This document shows, in pieces, positions 8,370 through 15,851 of a stretch of 33,143 nucleotides of DNA (positions within the stretch are counted from its first letter, which is position 1; each line of letters starts with the position of its first letter). The translations under genes were made by a program, and so were the position numbers. A model generated the notes under the pieces. The model saw nothing but the letters and a program-made list of their open reading frames with translations. It did not search any database and had not been told where the DNA came from. Source of the stretch: Acidobacteriota bacterium (GTDB taxonomy: Bacteria > Acidobacteriota > Vicinamibacteria > Marinacidobacterales > Marinacidobacteraceae); contig JAJEIY010000010.1 of the NCBI GenBank assembly GCA_022828085.1, positions 1-33,143 of the forward strand, in the 5' to 3' direction.

Positions 8370-8831
8370 TCACGACGATCCGGGATTGCTCCCGGCGTCT
8401 TCCCAGGGGTTCACTGTCCGGGCCCCGGTGTTCTCGAAGTCACGGGCGTTTCGGGTGATGATGGTGAGGCCGCGGCTGACTGCCGTTGCCGCAAGGAGGG
8501 CATCCGGTAGCTGGGCGTCGAGAGGTCGTCCGAGGCGGCGTCGCGTCTCCATGATGTCGGCGCACACTCGGGCGTCGGCGACCGTCCAGTCCAGAACACG
8601 ATCCTCCAGTCCGTGGAGCACGGAGTGGAAGCGCTCCGCCAGGTTGGTGCGCTGTCGCCCAGGCTCGAGCTGTCCGATTCCGTTCAGGATTTCCCAGACG
8701 GTGACGCTGGAGAGACCGACGCGCTGGTGCGGAATGGTGCTCAGGAGCCTGATGACCCGCTGGTCGGGCTGACTGCGCATCATTTCCGAGACGATGTTCG
8801 TGTCCAGCAGCCAGGCCAGAGCCACCGTCAA
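8370..8831 (-). CDS. vapC: PIN-domain toxin, VapC/FitB type
   Basis: This 153-residue PIN-domain ribonuclease is the toxin half of a type II toxin-antitoxin pair. The acidic active-site residues are in place: D10 (WLLDTNIVSE), E47 (SVTVWEIL), D110 (LPDALLAATA) and D131 (TRNARDFENTG). The NxR-DF ending is typical of FitB-like proteins. The listed start is TTG, overlapping the antitoxin stop (TTGA); GTG two codons later is an alternative. Overlap with the antitoxin and order antitoxin-toxin are standard for this family. Target RNA is unknown. The amidohydrolase start lies 8 bases beyond the stop. Confidence 0.93.
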   Translation of the reverse strand: MTVALAWLLDTNIVSEMMRSQPDQRVIRLLSTIPHQRVGLSSVTVWEILNGIGQLEPGRQRTNLAERFHSVLHGLEDRVLDWTVADARVCADIMETRRRLGRPLDAQLPDALLAATAVSRGLTIITRNARDFENTGARTVNPWEDAGSNPGSS

Positions 8832-9103
8832 GGTTCCCGTTCGTCCGTGGGCAACTCATCTGGCGGAAACTCCACGGGCCGGTAGCCGTATCGCTGGCGC
8901 GGCGGCAGTTCGACCCCATGCTCAGGCCCGAAGTGCCGCAGGAAAAGGTCGGCCGCGCTCTCAGCGTGGCTGTCCCGCTCGCGTTGCCGGCGAATCATCC
9001 GGCGGACGAATTCCTCCATGGAGATCCCGGCCTCCCTCGCCTCGGCCTTCAGCCAGGACTTCTCGCTGGGGTTCAGACCGCGCACAGTGATGGCGAAACC
9101 CAT
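8828..9103 (-). CDS. vapB: Ribbon-helix-helix antitoxin, VapB/FitA type
   Basis: This 91-residue antitoxin begins MGFAITVRGLNPSEKSWLKAEAREAGISMEEF..., which is the FitA-like ribbon-helix-helix pattern: a short beta strand followed by two helices that form the dimeric DNA-binding fold. The C-terminal part (FGPEHGVELPPRQRYGYRPVEFPPDE) is Pro-rich and would wrap the toxin. A GAGG motif precedes the ATG. Upstream lies a perfect 7-bp inverted repeat (9132-9146), the expected operator for autoregulation by the antitoxin-toxin complex. The TGA overlaps the toxin start. Confidence 0.92.
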   Translation of the reverse strand: MGFAITVRGLNPSEKSWLKAEAREAGISMEEFVRRMIRRQRERDSHAESAADLFLRHFGPEHGVELPPRQRYGYRPVEFPPDELPTDEREP

Positions 9104-9131
9104 AGGGCCACTTCCTCGGAATCAGGAATGA

Positions 9132-9146
9132 TAGCACAATGTGCTA
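9132..9146. promoter_or_regulatory. Palindromic operator upstream of vapBC
   Basis: TAGCACA (9132-9138) and TGTGCTA (9140-9146) form a perfect 7-bp inverted repeat around one base, 28 bases before the antitoxin ATG. On the minus strand the adjacent TATCAT (9133-9128) is a plausible -10 box, so bound repressor would block the promoter. Half-site-like TAGCACA is repeated just upstream (9145-9152). FitAB/VapBC complexes are known to bind such inverted repeats. Confidence 0.6.
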
Positions 9147-9197
9147 GCACACATACGCATGAGTCCGCGGCAGCCTGCCTTCGGAGCGACCCCGGCG

Positions 9198-9284
9198 CGG
9201 AGGGGGTGGGATTCGAACCCACGGTACCGTTGCCGGTACACCAGCTTTCCGGGCTGGCCAATTCAGCCACTCTTGCACCCCTCC
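9198..9284 (-). tRNA. tRNA-Ser (anticodon GGA)
   Basis: Read on the minus strand from 9284, the acceptor stem GGAGGGG pairs with CCCCTCC (9205-9199), followed by a G discriminator. The anticodon arm CCAGC-CCGGAAA-GCTGG carries anticodon GGA (9250-9248). A long variable arm and a T arm (GTGGG-TTCGAAT-CCCAC) follow. Length is 87 nt, as expected for a class II serine tRNA. The 3' CCA is not encoded. GGA decodes UCC and UCU. It lies upstream of, and on the same strand as, the vapBC pair. Confidence 0.96.
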
Positions 9285-9456
9285 GGATTCCGGTGGAACC
9301 GGGAAATGCTACTGCGAATCGCGGCGGGTCAGGCGGGTGAAGGAGGTGAGGCGGCCGGTGGGACTGGGACGCCGGTCCGAAAGCTGGCGCTTGTCGCCGT
9401 GGGCATAACGGGTTGTTCTTGTCAACGCGGAATCGGCGATCGAAGCGCTCCGCTCA

Positions 9457-9509
9457 TTGCAAATTAGGCGCTGTATTCGTTGCGAAAGTGATGTTGTGAT
9501 CGTTGCAAA
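9457..9509 (+). promoter_or_regulatory. Three TTGC(A/G)AA direct repeats spaced 23 bp
   Basis: TTGCAAA (9457), TTGCGAAA (9480) and TTGCAAAC (9503) start exactly 23 bp apart in an AT-richer pocket that ends about 60 bp before the AAA/DUF4143 ATPase start. Regular spacing suggests binding sites for a repeated or multimeric regulator. A weak -10 (TAGCTT, 9526) lies 17 bases after the third copy, so that copy could also serve as a -35 element. Confidence 0.4.
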
Positions 9510-9569
9510 CTATCGGTTGATGGGTTAGCTTCTCTCCGCCCGAGGCTCGCTTGCGCGAGCGGCAGTGCC

Positions 9570-10832
9570 TTGCCCCAAGCCCGAGACTACCGTCCCCGCG
9601 TCGCGGACGGGGAACTCGCGGACCGTCTGGCCTCCGCAGGCGCCGTCGTACTCGAAGGCGCGCGGGCCTGCGGAAAGACCGAGACCGGGAGGCATGCCGC
9701 AGCGAGCGAGGTGCTGCTGGATGTGGATCGGTCAGCGCACGAGGCGATCGCCGTGGATCCAGCGTTTGTCCTCGCGGGAGAGACGCCTCGACTGATTGAC
9801 GAATGGCAGCTCGCTCCGGTCCTCTGGAATCACGTCAGGCGCGCCGTTGACGAGCGGCGCGCGTCGGGTCAGTTCATCCTGACCGGCTCAGCGGTCCCAC
9901 CCGACGACAAGACCCGCCATTCGGGCGCCGGGAGGATCAGTCGTCTCCGGTTGCGCCCGATGTCCCTGTCGGAACTTGGGCACTCGAGCGGCGAGATCTC
10001 CTTGAGCGGCCTCCTCGACGGCGAGGCGACGACCGGGGCAACCGCAGATCTGGCGGTCGAGGCGCTGGCGGAACTTCTGTGCGTCGGCGGTTGGCCCGGA
10101 CATCTCCACTCGCCGGCTCGCGCGGCCATGATGGTCAACCAGGATTATCTGGAGGACGTGTGCCGGGTGGACCTTGAGCGCGTCGATGGAGTCCAGCGCG
10201 ATCCGCAGCGGGTGCGGCGCTTCCTTCAGTCCCTCGGTCGCAACACGGCCACCTGCGCCTCGCTCGCGACGATCACGCGCGATGCGAACGGACCGGATGA
10301 CCACCTGACGCCGGTTACCGCCGGCGGTTACCTGGCGGCGCTGGAGAGACTGATGGTCGTCGAAGACCAGCCGCCGTGGGCGCCGCGGCTCCGCTCCCGT
10401 TCGCGCCTTCGCACTTCTCCGAAACGTCACTTCGTGGACCCCTCGCTCGCGGTGGCTGCGCTCGGGGTGGGTCCCGATCGGCTGCTCAAGGACTTCGCGT
10501 GGTTCGGTTTCCTGTTCGAATCGATGGTCGTGCGCGACCTGCGGGTGTATGCCCAGGCGGCGGGGGCGCGGGTGTACCACTACCGTGACAACACCGGTCT
10601 TGAGGTGGACGCGATCGTGGAGGCGGCGCCGGGACGTTGGGCCGGGTTCGAGATCAAGCTGGGGGTGGGTCGCGTCGATGAGGCCGCTGCCAACCTGCTG
10701 CAGTTCGCGCAGCGCGTGGACACCTCGGCGGTCGGCGAACCCGCCGTGCTGGGCGTGATCGTGGGGAGCGGTTACGGGTATCGGCGGAGGGATGGGGTTT
10801 GGGTGATTCCGTGCGGGGTGTTGGGGCCGTGA
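9570..10832 (+). CDS. AAA ATPase with DUF4143 domain
   Basis: This 420-residue protein has the AAA_14-DUF4143 architecture. The N-terminal P-loop domain carries Walker A GARACGKT (30-37) after RLASAGAVVLEG, and Walker B LIDEWQ (75-80). A sensor-like FILTGSA follows. The C-terminal DUF4143 part (about 190-365) ends in a restriction-nuclease-like signature, GLEVDAIVE...FEIK. These ATPases are common in many copies per genome; their function is unknown, with suggested links to toxin-antitoxin or mobile loci. The start is TTG at 9570 by fit to the family N-terminus (YRPRV.D.EL..RL); no good ribosome-binding site is visible. Its 3' end is partly duplicated in the repeat array that follows. Confidence 0.88.
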   Translation: MPQARDYRPRVADGELADRLASAGAVVLEGARACGKTETGRHAAASEVLLDVDRSAHEAIAVDPAFVLAGETPRLIDEWQLAPVLWNHVRRAVDERRASGQFILTGSAVPPDDKTRHSGAGRISRLRLRPMSLSELGHSSGEISLSGLLDGEATTGATADLAVEALAELLCVGGWPGHLHSPARAAMMVNQDYLEDVCRVDLERVDGVQRDPQRVRRFLQSLGRNTATCASLATITRDANGPDDHLTPVTAGGYLAALERLMVVEDQPPWAPRLRSRSRLRTSPKRHFVDPSLAVAALGVGPDRLLKDFAWFGFLFESMVVRDLRVYAQAAGARVYHYRDNTGLEVDAIVEAAPGRWAGFEIKLGVGRVDEAAANLLQFAQRVDTSAVGEPAVLGVIVGSGYGYRRRDGVWVIPCGVLGP

Positions 10833-10841
10833 GGGGTTCCA

Positions 10842-10930
10842 GGCGGTAGACGCGCTTTTGTCGCGTCGGCGTTACGCCCTCTGCGGGCCTGCGGCCCGCG
10901 TGCCGGTCGGAGACCGGCGTTCCAAGCCGT
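10842..10930 (+). repeat. 89-bp exact direct repeat, left copy (with two-hairpin element copy 4)
   Basis: By eye this block is identical to 11066-11154. It contains hairpin A (10883-10899, GCGGGCC/GGCCCGC, TGC loop), hairpin B (10902-10918, GCCGGTC/GACCGGC, GGA loop) and the GTTCCAAGCCG tail. The 41 bases before hairpin A are also part of the exact repeat. Confidence 0.95.
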
Positions 10931-10995
10931 ACGCGCCGTGCGGCTCGGTAGCGATACGCGGTTCCGTTGCGCGGTGCGCAGCGGGTGCTGGCCTG

Positions 10996-11065
10996 GTTAC
11001 GGATGCCGCCGGGAGGATGGGGTTTGGGGATTCCGTGTGGGCCATTGGGGGCGTAAGGGTTTCGG
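10996..11065 (+). pseudogene. Degenerate copy of the 3' end of the AAA/DUF4143 gene
   Basis: This segment aligns with 10771-10841, the end of the ATPase gene and its stop region, with scattered substitutions and one lost base. Translated, it still reads GYGCRREDGVWGF against GYGYRRRDGVWVI at the true C-terminus. It is directly followed by the second exact 89-bp block, so gene end and repeat were duplicated as one unit. Confidence 0.75.
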
Positions 11066-11154
11066 GGCGGTAGACGCGCTTTTGTCGCGTCGGCGTTACG
11101 CCCTCTGCGGGCCTGCGGCCCGCGTGCCGGTCGGAGACCGGCGTTCCAAGCCGT
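11066..11154 (+). repeat. 89-bp exact direct repeat, right copy (with two-hairpin element copy 5)
   Basis: Identical to 10842-10930, offset by 224 bp. Hairpin A lies at 11107-11123 and hairpin B at 11126-11142. The attached upstream sequence has diverged while this block has not. Confidence 0.95.
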
Positions 11155-11194
11155 GCGGGCCGCGAGGTCGGTCGGAGGTTGGCGTGCCTAGCCG
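11154..11194 (+). repeat. Degenerate two-hairpin repeat, copy 6
   Basis: It aligns with the consensus element but has several changes (tail GTGCCTAGCCG). The hairpin B arms are GTCGGTC and GGTTGGC (11167-11183). As DNA they pair poorly, but as plus-strand RNA every position can pair using G-U wobbles. Confidence 0.55.
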
Positions 11195-11228
11195 TACGCG
11201 TCATGCCGCTCGGCAGCGTTGCGCGCTT

Positions 11229-11280
11229 CCGCTGCGCTTTCGCGCAGCGGGTGCCGGTCGGAGACCGCCGTTCCAAGCCG
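11229..11280 (+). repeat. Two-hairpin palindromic repeat, copy 7
   Basis: Hairpin A has a 9-bp stem CCGCTGCGC/GCGCAGCGG with a TTTC loop (11229-11250), unrelated in sequence to the other A stems but in the same place. Hairpin B (11253-11269) has one mismatch (GACCGCC). The tail GTTCCAAGCCG is intact and ends 46 bases from the RND pump stop codon. Confidence 0.8.
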
Positions 11281-11326
11281 TGCGTGCTGTGCGGCTCGGT
11301 GGCGATGCTGCCCTGCCGCTGCGTTG

Positions 11327-14300
11327 CTACGTTCCGGCGGGGTGGAGGGCGCCTGGGCTTACACCCTGGGCTTCGGCGGTGCGGCGCTTGCGGTAGTTCG
11401 CGATGGCTTCGGAGAGGCCGTCGAGGCTGTCGTAGGTGACTGGGACGACGACGAGGGTCAGCACGGTGGCGACGGTGAGGCCGAAGATGACGGCGACGCC
11501 CATCGAGGCCCAGAACTGGGAGCTCTCGCCGCCGGTGGAGAAGGAGAGGTTGAAGAAGTCGAGGTTGAGGCCGAGGGTCAGGGGCACGAGGCCGAGCACC
11601 GTGGTTACCGCGGTGAGGAGGACGGGGCGGAGGCGGATGGATCCGGCTTCGACCACCGCGTCGTGGCGACTGAGGCCTTTTTCGCGGAGCTGGCGGACGA
11701 AGTCGCAGAGGACGATGGCGTTGTTGACGACGATGCCGGCGAGGGAGATCACCCCGATGCCGGTCATGATGATGCCGAAGGCGGTCCCGGTGAGCATGAG
11801 GCCCCAGAGCACGCCGATCACCGAGAGCGCCACCGAGGTGATGATGGTGAGCGGCAGGATGAGGGAGTCGAACTGGGTGACCAGCACCATCAGGATGAGG
11901 AGCAGCGCGATGACGAAGGCCCGGGAGAGGAAGGCGGTCGCCTGCTGTTCCTCCTCGTTGGCGCCTGAGAACTCCCACCGGTAGCCGGGGGGCCAGGCCA
12001 TCGCGTCGAGTTCGGCGGCGACCTCCTCGCGGACGCTCGCTTCGGTGCGGCCGGAGTCGCGGACCACGTCGCCCTCGATGGTGGCCACGCGGTTCAGGTC
12101 CACCCGGCGGACCGCCGCCGGGCCGACCCCGTGCCGGAGCTCCGCGACAGTGCGGATGGGGACCGGGATGCCGTCGTCGTCGGGGACGGTGAGTTCGCCG
12201 ATGTCGTCGAGCGACGCCCGCGCCTCGGGCGCGAGGCGCACGCGGATGTCGTGCTCGTCCTCGCCGACCCGGTATTTGGAGGCCTCGGCCCCCAGGATGC
12301 CGGTCTGCACGGTGGCGGCGATGATCTGGGTGTCCACGCCGGACCGCATCGCCTCCTCGCGGTCCACCTCGACGCGGAGTTCGGGCTTTCCGGTCTCGAG
12401 ATCGTCATCGAGGTTGACGAGGCCCTCGATCCCGCGGACCCGGGCCTTCACCTCCTCCGCGAGCCGTTCGATCTCGTCGAGGTCGTCTCCCAGGATGCGG
12501 ACCGACACCGGGGCGCCGGTCGGGGGGCCGTCCTGGGGCGCGTCCACCTTGATGTTGGCGCCCACGACGTTGGCGAGCCCCGCCCGCACCGTCTCCATGG
12601 TGGTGAACGTGTTCCGGACCTGGCGGTCGGCCCGCTCGTGCAGGTAGAGGACGACCTGGCTCCGGTTGGGACTGCCGCCGCCCCCGCCGCCGGGATTCAT
12701 GCTGACGCCGGTGGAGCCCACGTTCGCGACCTGGTGCTTCATGTCCACCGTCCCCGTCGTCAGCCCCTCGATCTGACGGACGATGCCGTCGGAAGCGTCG
12801 AGGCTGGAACCGGCGGTCGTCTCCACGTCGATGCTGATCTGGCGGGGCTCGACCTCCGGAAAGAGCTCCACGCCCTTCCCGATCTGGGTGTAGACCCCGA
12901 CCGTCCCCACCAGGATGGCGCACATCATCCAGATCCACCCGGAGCGGTGATCCGTGAGGTACGGCGACCAGCCGAAGGGACGGCGGACCAGGCTCCAGAC
13001 GAACCAGCAGACGCCCTGCAGGACGAACGCGAGGACGCCGATCCCGGCGAGCACCCCCACCAGCGGCAGGAGCGCGTTCGTCTGGAAGAACATCCCGGTC
13101 AGGGCGAGCGCCATCCCGAGTCCCAGGAAGAGAACGAAGGCCGCCGGAAAGGCCCAGTTCCGGAGGAACCAGGACCGGGTCCCGGCGTCCGGGCCGGGCC
13201 GGAGCGACCACTCGAGGAGGCGGCGGTAGCCGCGGCGGAACGGGTGTTCCTCCGCCCGGTCCTTCGGCGCGCCGCGGCGCGGCGGCTTCATCAGGTGGGC
13301 GCAGAGCGTCGGGTTGATGATGAGCGCCACCACCAGCGACGCCGAGAGTCCGATGATGAGCGTCACCGGCAGGTAGGACATGAAGTCGCCGATGATCCCG
13401 GGCCAGATCAGCAGGGGGGAGAACGCGCAGAGCGTGGTGATGGTGGAGGCGATGACCGGGCGGGCCACCTCGGTGGTGGCCTCGTAGGCGGCGTCGGGTC
13501 CCGCGTCGCCGTGCTCGCGGTGGCGGTAGATGTTCTCGACGATCACCACCGCGTTGTCCACCAGCATCCCGAGCATGAGGATGAGGCTGAACAGGACCAT
13601 CATGTTCAGCGAGTAGCCGATCCAGCCCAGCACCAGGAACGAGGCCATCATGGAGAGCGGGATCGCCACCCCCACGAAGAAGGAGTTGCGGAGGCCCACG
13701 AACGCCATCAGGCATCCCACCACCAGCAGCAGCCCGGAGATGACGTTGTTCTCCAGCTCGTTCACCATCCGCCGGATCTCGACGGAGATGTCGCCCACCA
13801 CCGCGGTGCTGATCCCTTCGGGGAGCATCTCGTCCCACCGCCCGAGCTCGGCGTTGACGAGATCGGCGACCGAGACGAGGTTGGCGCCGGTGCGCTTTTC
13901 AACGCTCAGCGTGACCGAGGGCTCCCGGTCCACCCGGGACCGGCTGCTCTCGTCCTCGAAGCCGTAGACCACGTCCGCCACGTCGCGCACGAAGACCGGT
14001 TCGCCGTCGCGGACCTTGATCACGAAGTCCTCGATCTCGGACGGCAGCCGCACCTCCGCGGGCAGGCGGACCAGGTACTCGAGCCCGCCGACCGCGACCT
14101 CGCCGCCCGGCACGTTCCGGTTCTCCCGCGCCACCGCGACGACGACGTCGGACAGTCCGAGCTCGAAGAACGCCAGGCGTTTCGGGTCCACCTGTACGTG
14201 GACCTCGCGTTCCCGGCCGCCGATCACGTTCACCCGGTTGACTCCGGGCAGCGCCTCGAGGTCCTCCTGGATCTCCTCGGCGACCTCGGTGAGCCGCTGG

Positions 14301-14746
14301 CTCCCAACCGGCCCCGAAAGGGTGATCATCATGATCGGGACCTGCGAGAAGTCCATGTCCTGGACCCGCGGGTCCTCGGCCTCGGGCGGGAGGTCCGACT
14401 TCGCGAGGTCCACCTTTTCGCGAACGCTCGCGAGCGCGGTTTCGAGATCGGTTTCGGGGTTGAACTCGACCGCGATGCTGGAGAGCCCCTCGCTGGTGGT
14501 CGAGCTGATCTCCTTGATCCCGGAGACCGCCTTGAGTTCCGTCTCGATGGGCCGGGTGACCAGCGTCTCCATGTCCGTGGGGCTGACCCCCGGATAGATC
14601 GTGTAGACGAGGATGAAGGGGACCTCCACCTCGGGGAACGATTCCCGGGGCATGGAGACATAGACCCCCACCCCGCCCAGGCAGAGGATGAGGATCAGGA
14701 AATAGACCGACAGCCGGTGCCGGATCGCGTACTTCGTGATTTTCAC
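11327..14746 (-). CDS. RND-family efflux pump permease (AcrB-like)
   Basis: This 1139-residue inner-membrane pump is a proton-driven RND exporter that extrudes substrates through the partner proteins encoded just upstream. Typical marks are TM1 after MKITKYAIRHRLSVYF, the porter-domain start SMPRESFPEVEVPFILV, RPIETELKAVSGIKEI, and the TM4 relay segment LGMLVDNAVVIVEN (D397, with N398 where many pumps have a second Asp). Further TM blocks lie near 450-480 and in the C-terminal half (ITSVALSVIGVLWGLMLTG, GIVVNNAIVLCDF). Oddity: about 70 extra residues with two additional hydrophobic segments (531-553 and 557-587) precede the usual TM7 (602-621, then GKGVELFPEVEPR). The start is GTG, 16 bases after the fusion-protein stop. 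Substrate is unknown. Confidence 0.94.
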   Translation of the reverse strand: MKITKYAIRHRLSVYFLILILCLGGVGVYVSMPRESFPEVEVPFILVYTIYPGVSPTDMETLVTRPIETELKAVSGIKEISSTTSEGLSSIAVEFNPETDLETALASVREKVDLAKSDLPPEAEDPRVQDMDFSQVPIMMITLSGPVGSQRLTEVAEEIQEDLEALPGVNRVNVIGGREREVHVQVDPKRLAFFELGLSDVVVAVARENRNVPGGEVAVGGLEYLVRLPAEVRLPSEIEDFVIKVRDGEPVFVRDVADVVYGFEDESSRSRVDREPSVTLSVEKRTGANLVSVADLVNAELGRWDEMLPEGISTAVVGDISVEIRRMVNELENNVISGLLLVVGCLMAFVGLRNSFFVGVAIPLSMMASFLVLGWIGYSLNMMVLFSLILMLGMLVDNAVVIVENIYRHREHGDAGPDAAYEATTEVARPVIASTITTLCAFSPLLIWPGIIGDFMSYLPVTLIIGLSASLVVALIINPTLCAHLMKPPRRGAPKDRAEEHPFRRGYRRLLEWSLRPGPDAGTRSWFLRNWAFPAAFVLFLGLGMALALTGMFFQTNALLPLVGVLAGIGVLAFVLQGVCWFVWSLVRRPFGWSPYLTDHRSGWIWMMCAILVGTVGVYTQIGKGVELFPEVEPRQISIDVETTAGSSLDASDGIVRQIEGLTTGTVDMKHQVANVGSTGVSMNPGGGGGGSPNRSQVVLYLHERADRQVRNTFTTMETVRAGLANVVGANIKVDAPQDGPPTGAPVSVRILGDDLDEIERLAEEVKARVRGIEGLVNLDDDLETGKPELRVEVDREEAMRSGVDTQIIAATVQTGILGAEASKYRVGEDEHDIRVRLAPEARASLDDIGELTVPDDDGIPVPIRTVAELRHGVGPAAVRRVDLNRVATIEGDVVRDSGRTEASVREEVAAELDAMAWPPGYRWEFSGANEEEQQATAFLSRAFVIALLLILMVLVTQFDSLILPLTIITSVALSVIGVLWGLMLTGTAFGIIMTGIGVISLAGIVVNNAIVLCDFVRQLREKGLSRHDAVVEAGSIRLRPVLLTAVTTVLGLVPLTLGLNLDFFNLSFSTGGESSQFWASMGVAVIFGLTVATVLTLVVVPVTYDSLDGLSEAIANYRKRRTAEAQGVSPGALHPAGT

Positions 14747-14762
14747 GGCCCGTTCTCTTCGA

Positions 14763-15851
14763 TCAGTTCGCGCGGGACACCACCCGCACCGGCTGCCCGT
14801 CGAGCAGGTTCCGGTGTCCGTTGGTGATGAGCGTCTCTCCCACCTCGAGGCCCGAGGTGATCACCACCCGGTCGCCCTCGTCGGGGCCGAGCGTGATCGT
14901 CCGGAGATCCGCGGTCCCGTCCTCGAGGACGAAAGCGTGGAGGATCCCGTCGCGCTCCACGAGCACGTCGCGGGCGACCACCACGGCATCGTCGAACGCC
15001 CGGCGCTGCAGCCGGGTCCGCACGATGAGTCCGGAGCGGAGGGCTCCATCGCCATTGGCGACCTCCACCTCGGCCTGGAAGTTCCGGCCGGGACTGGTGG
15101 CGCTGGGTGCGATGTAGGCGATGCGGCCCTCGAACGACCGGTCCGGATAGGCGTCCACGCTGACTTCCGCCGGGCTTCCGACCGCGAAGAAGGCGATGTC
15201 GGTTTCGGGAATGCCGATCGTCGCGCGCAGGACCGCGTTGTCGTGGAGCACGGCCACCGGGCTCCCGGGTCCGAGCACTTCGCCCGGCTCGATGTCCCGC
15301 TGGACGATGACGCCCGACGCCGGCGCGATGATCTCCGAGCGCGCCAGGCGGAGCCGGGCCGCCTCGACCCGGGCCTCGAACCGCTTCAGGTTCACCTCCG
15401 CGCCGAGGAAGTCCTGCGCGGGGCTCGCCTCGCGCTCGACCAGGAGCTTCGCCTGGGTGTAGTCGAGTTGCGCCCCCTCGAGTTCCGCCTCGGCTTCGGC
15501 GAGGGCCACCCGCAGGAGGTCCGAACCGACCCGCGCCAGCAGCGCGCCCTTCCGGATGCGGTCGCCCTTGTCGAAACGCACCTCCTCGACCGCGCCGCCG
15601 AGTTCGGAGGAGATCAGCACTTCCGCCCGCGGCTCCAGCCGGCCGGAGATCTCCAGCACGTCGGTCAGGGACCCGGGAAGGATGGGGGCGGCTTCCACCG
15701 CCGGCCGCAGGTCCACGGCGTCGGCGGTCCCGGTTTCCGGTTCGGCGGCGAAGCCGTCCTCCTGGCCGCACCCGGTTCCGATCAGGACCAGGGGAGTCAC
15801 CGTGAACGCCAGCAGGAGCGCCAGTCGGGTGTTCTTCGGGGTGACGGTCAC
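14763..15851 (-). CDS. RND efflux periplasmic adaptor (membrane fusion protein)
   Basis: This 362-residue HlyD/AcrA-type adaptor links the inner-membrane pump to the outer-membrane channel. The N-terminus is a signal peptide with a likely lipid-attachment cysteine (LIGTGC; the lipobox is not canonical at -3). A barrel-sandwich half (ISGRLEPRAEVLISSELGGAVEEVRFDKGDRIRKG) is followed by an alpha-helical hairpin (about 110-165) and the second lipoyl half (APASGVIVQRDIEPGEVL). Beta-barrel and membrane-proximal domains end with VGETLITNGHRNLLDGQPVRVV. The GTG start overlaps the TGA of the TolC-like gene by 4 bases (GTGA), so the two are translationally coupled. The pump gene follows after 16 bases. 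Confidence 0.93.
   Translation of the reverse strand: MTVTPKNTRLALLLAFTVTPLVLIGTGCGQEDGFAAEPETGTADAVDLRPAVEAAPILPGSLTDVLEISGRLEPRAEVLISSELGGAVEEVRFDKGDRIRKGALLARVGSDLLRVALAEAEAELEGAQLDYTQAKLLVEREASPAQDFLGAEVNLKRFEARVEAARLRLARSEIIAPASGVIVQRDIEPGEVLGPGSPVAVLHDNAVLRATIGIPETDIAFFAVGSPAEVSVDAYPDRSFEGRIAYIAPSATSPGRNFQAEVEVANGDGALRSGLIVRTRLQRRAFDDAVVVARDVLVERDGILHAFVLEDGTADLRTITLGPDEGDRVVITSGLEVGETLITNGHRNLLDGQPVRVVSRAN

Larger units (their letters stand above)
10833..11326. other. 494-bp gene-free nested repeat array
   Basis: This stretch between two converging genes holds four copies of the two-hairpin element (copies 4-7), a degenerate copy of the preceding gene's 3' end, and further related spacer sequence. 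Spacers after copies 4, 6 and 7 resemble one another (for example TGCGGCTCGGTAGCGAT after copy 4 and TGCGGCTCGGTGGCGAT after copy 7), so the array grew by serial duplication. A further hairpin, CGTTGCGC/GCGCAGCG (10965-10983), matches the one before copy 7. Long frames crossing this region are repeat translations, not genes. Confidence 0.8.

Noticed and set aside
9198..9284. tRNA-Ser as the attachment site of an integrated element
   Set aside because: No integrase gene and no repeated tRNA 3' end were seen in the window.
10872..11978. Long open frames across the repeat array that read [12 protein letters not shown] or [14 protein letters not shown] peptides
   Set aside because: They are translations of the palindromic elements on either strand; the same peptide pieces recur at each copy and no domain is present.
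12131..14827. A plus-strand open frame of about 900 codons opposite the RND pump
   Set aside because: It is an antisense shadow caused by high GC content; the product is His/Asp/Arg-rich without motifs, while the minus strand encodes a clear RND protein. The same holds for the long shadows opposite GGT, dnaX and the P-type ATPase.
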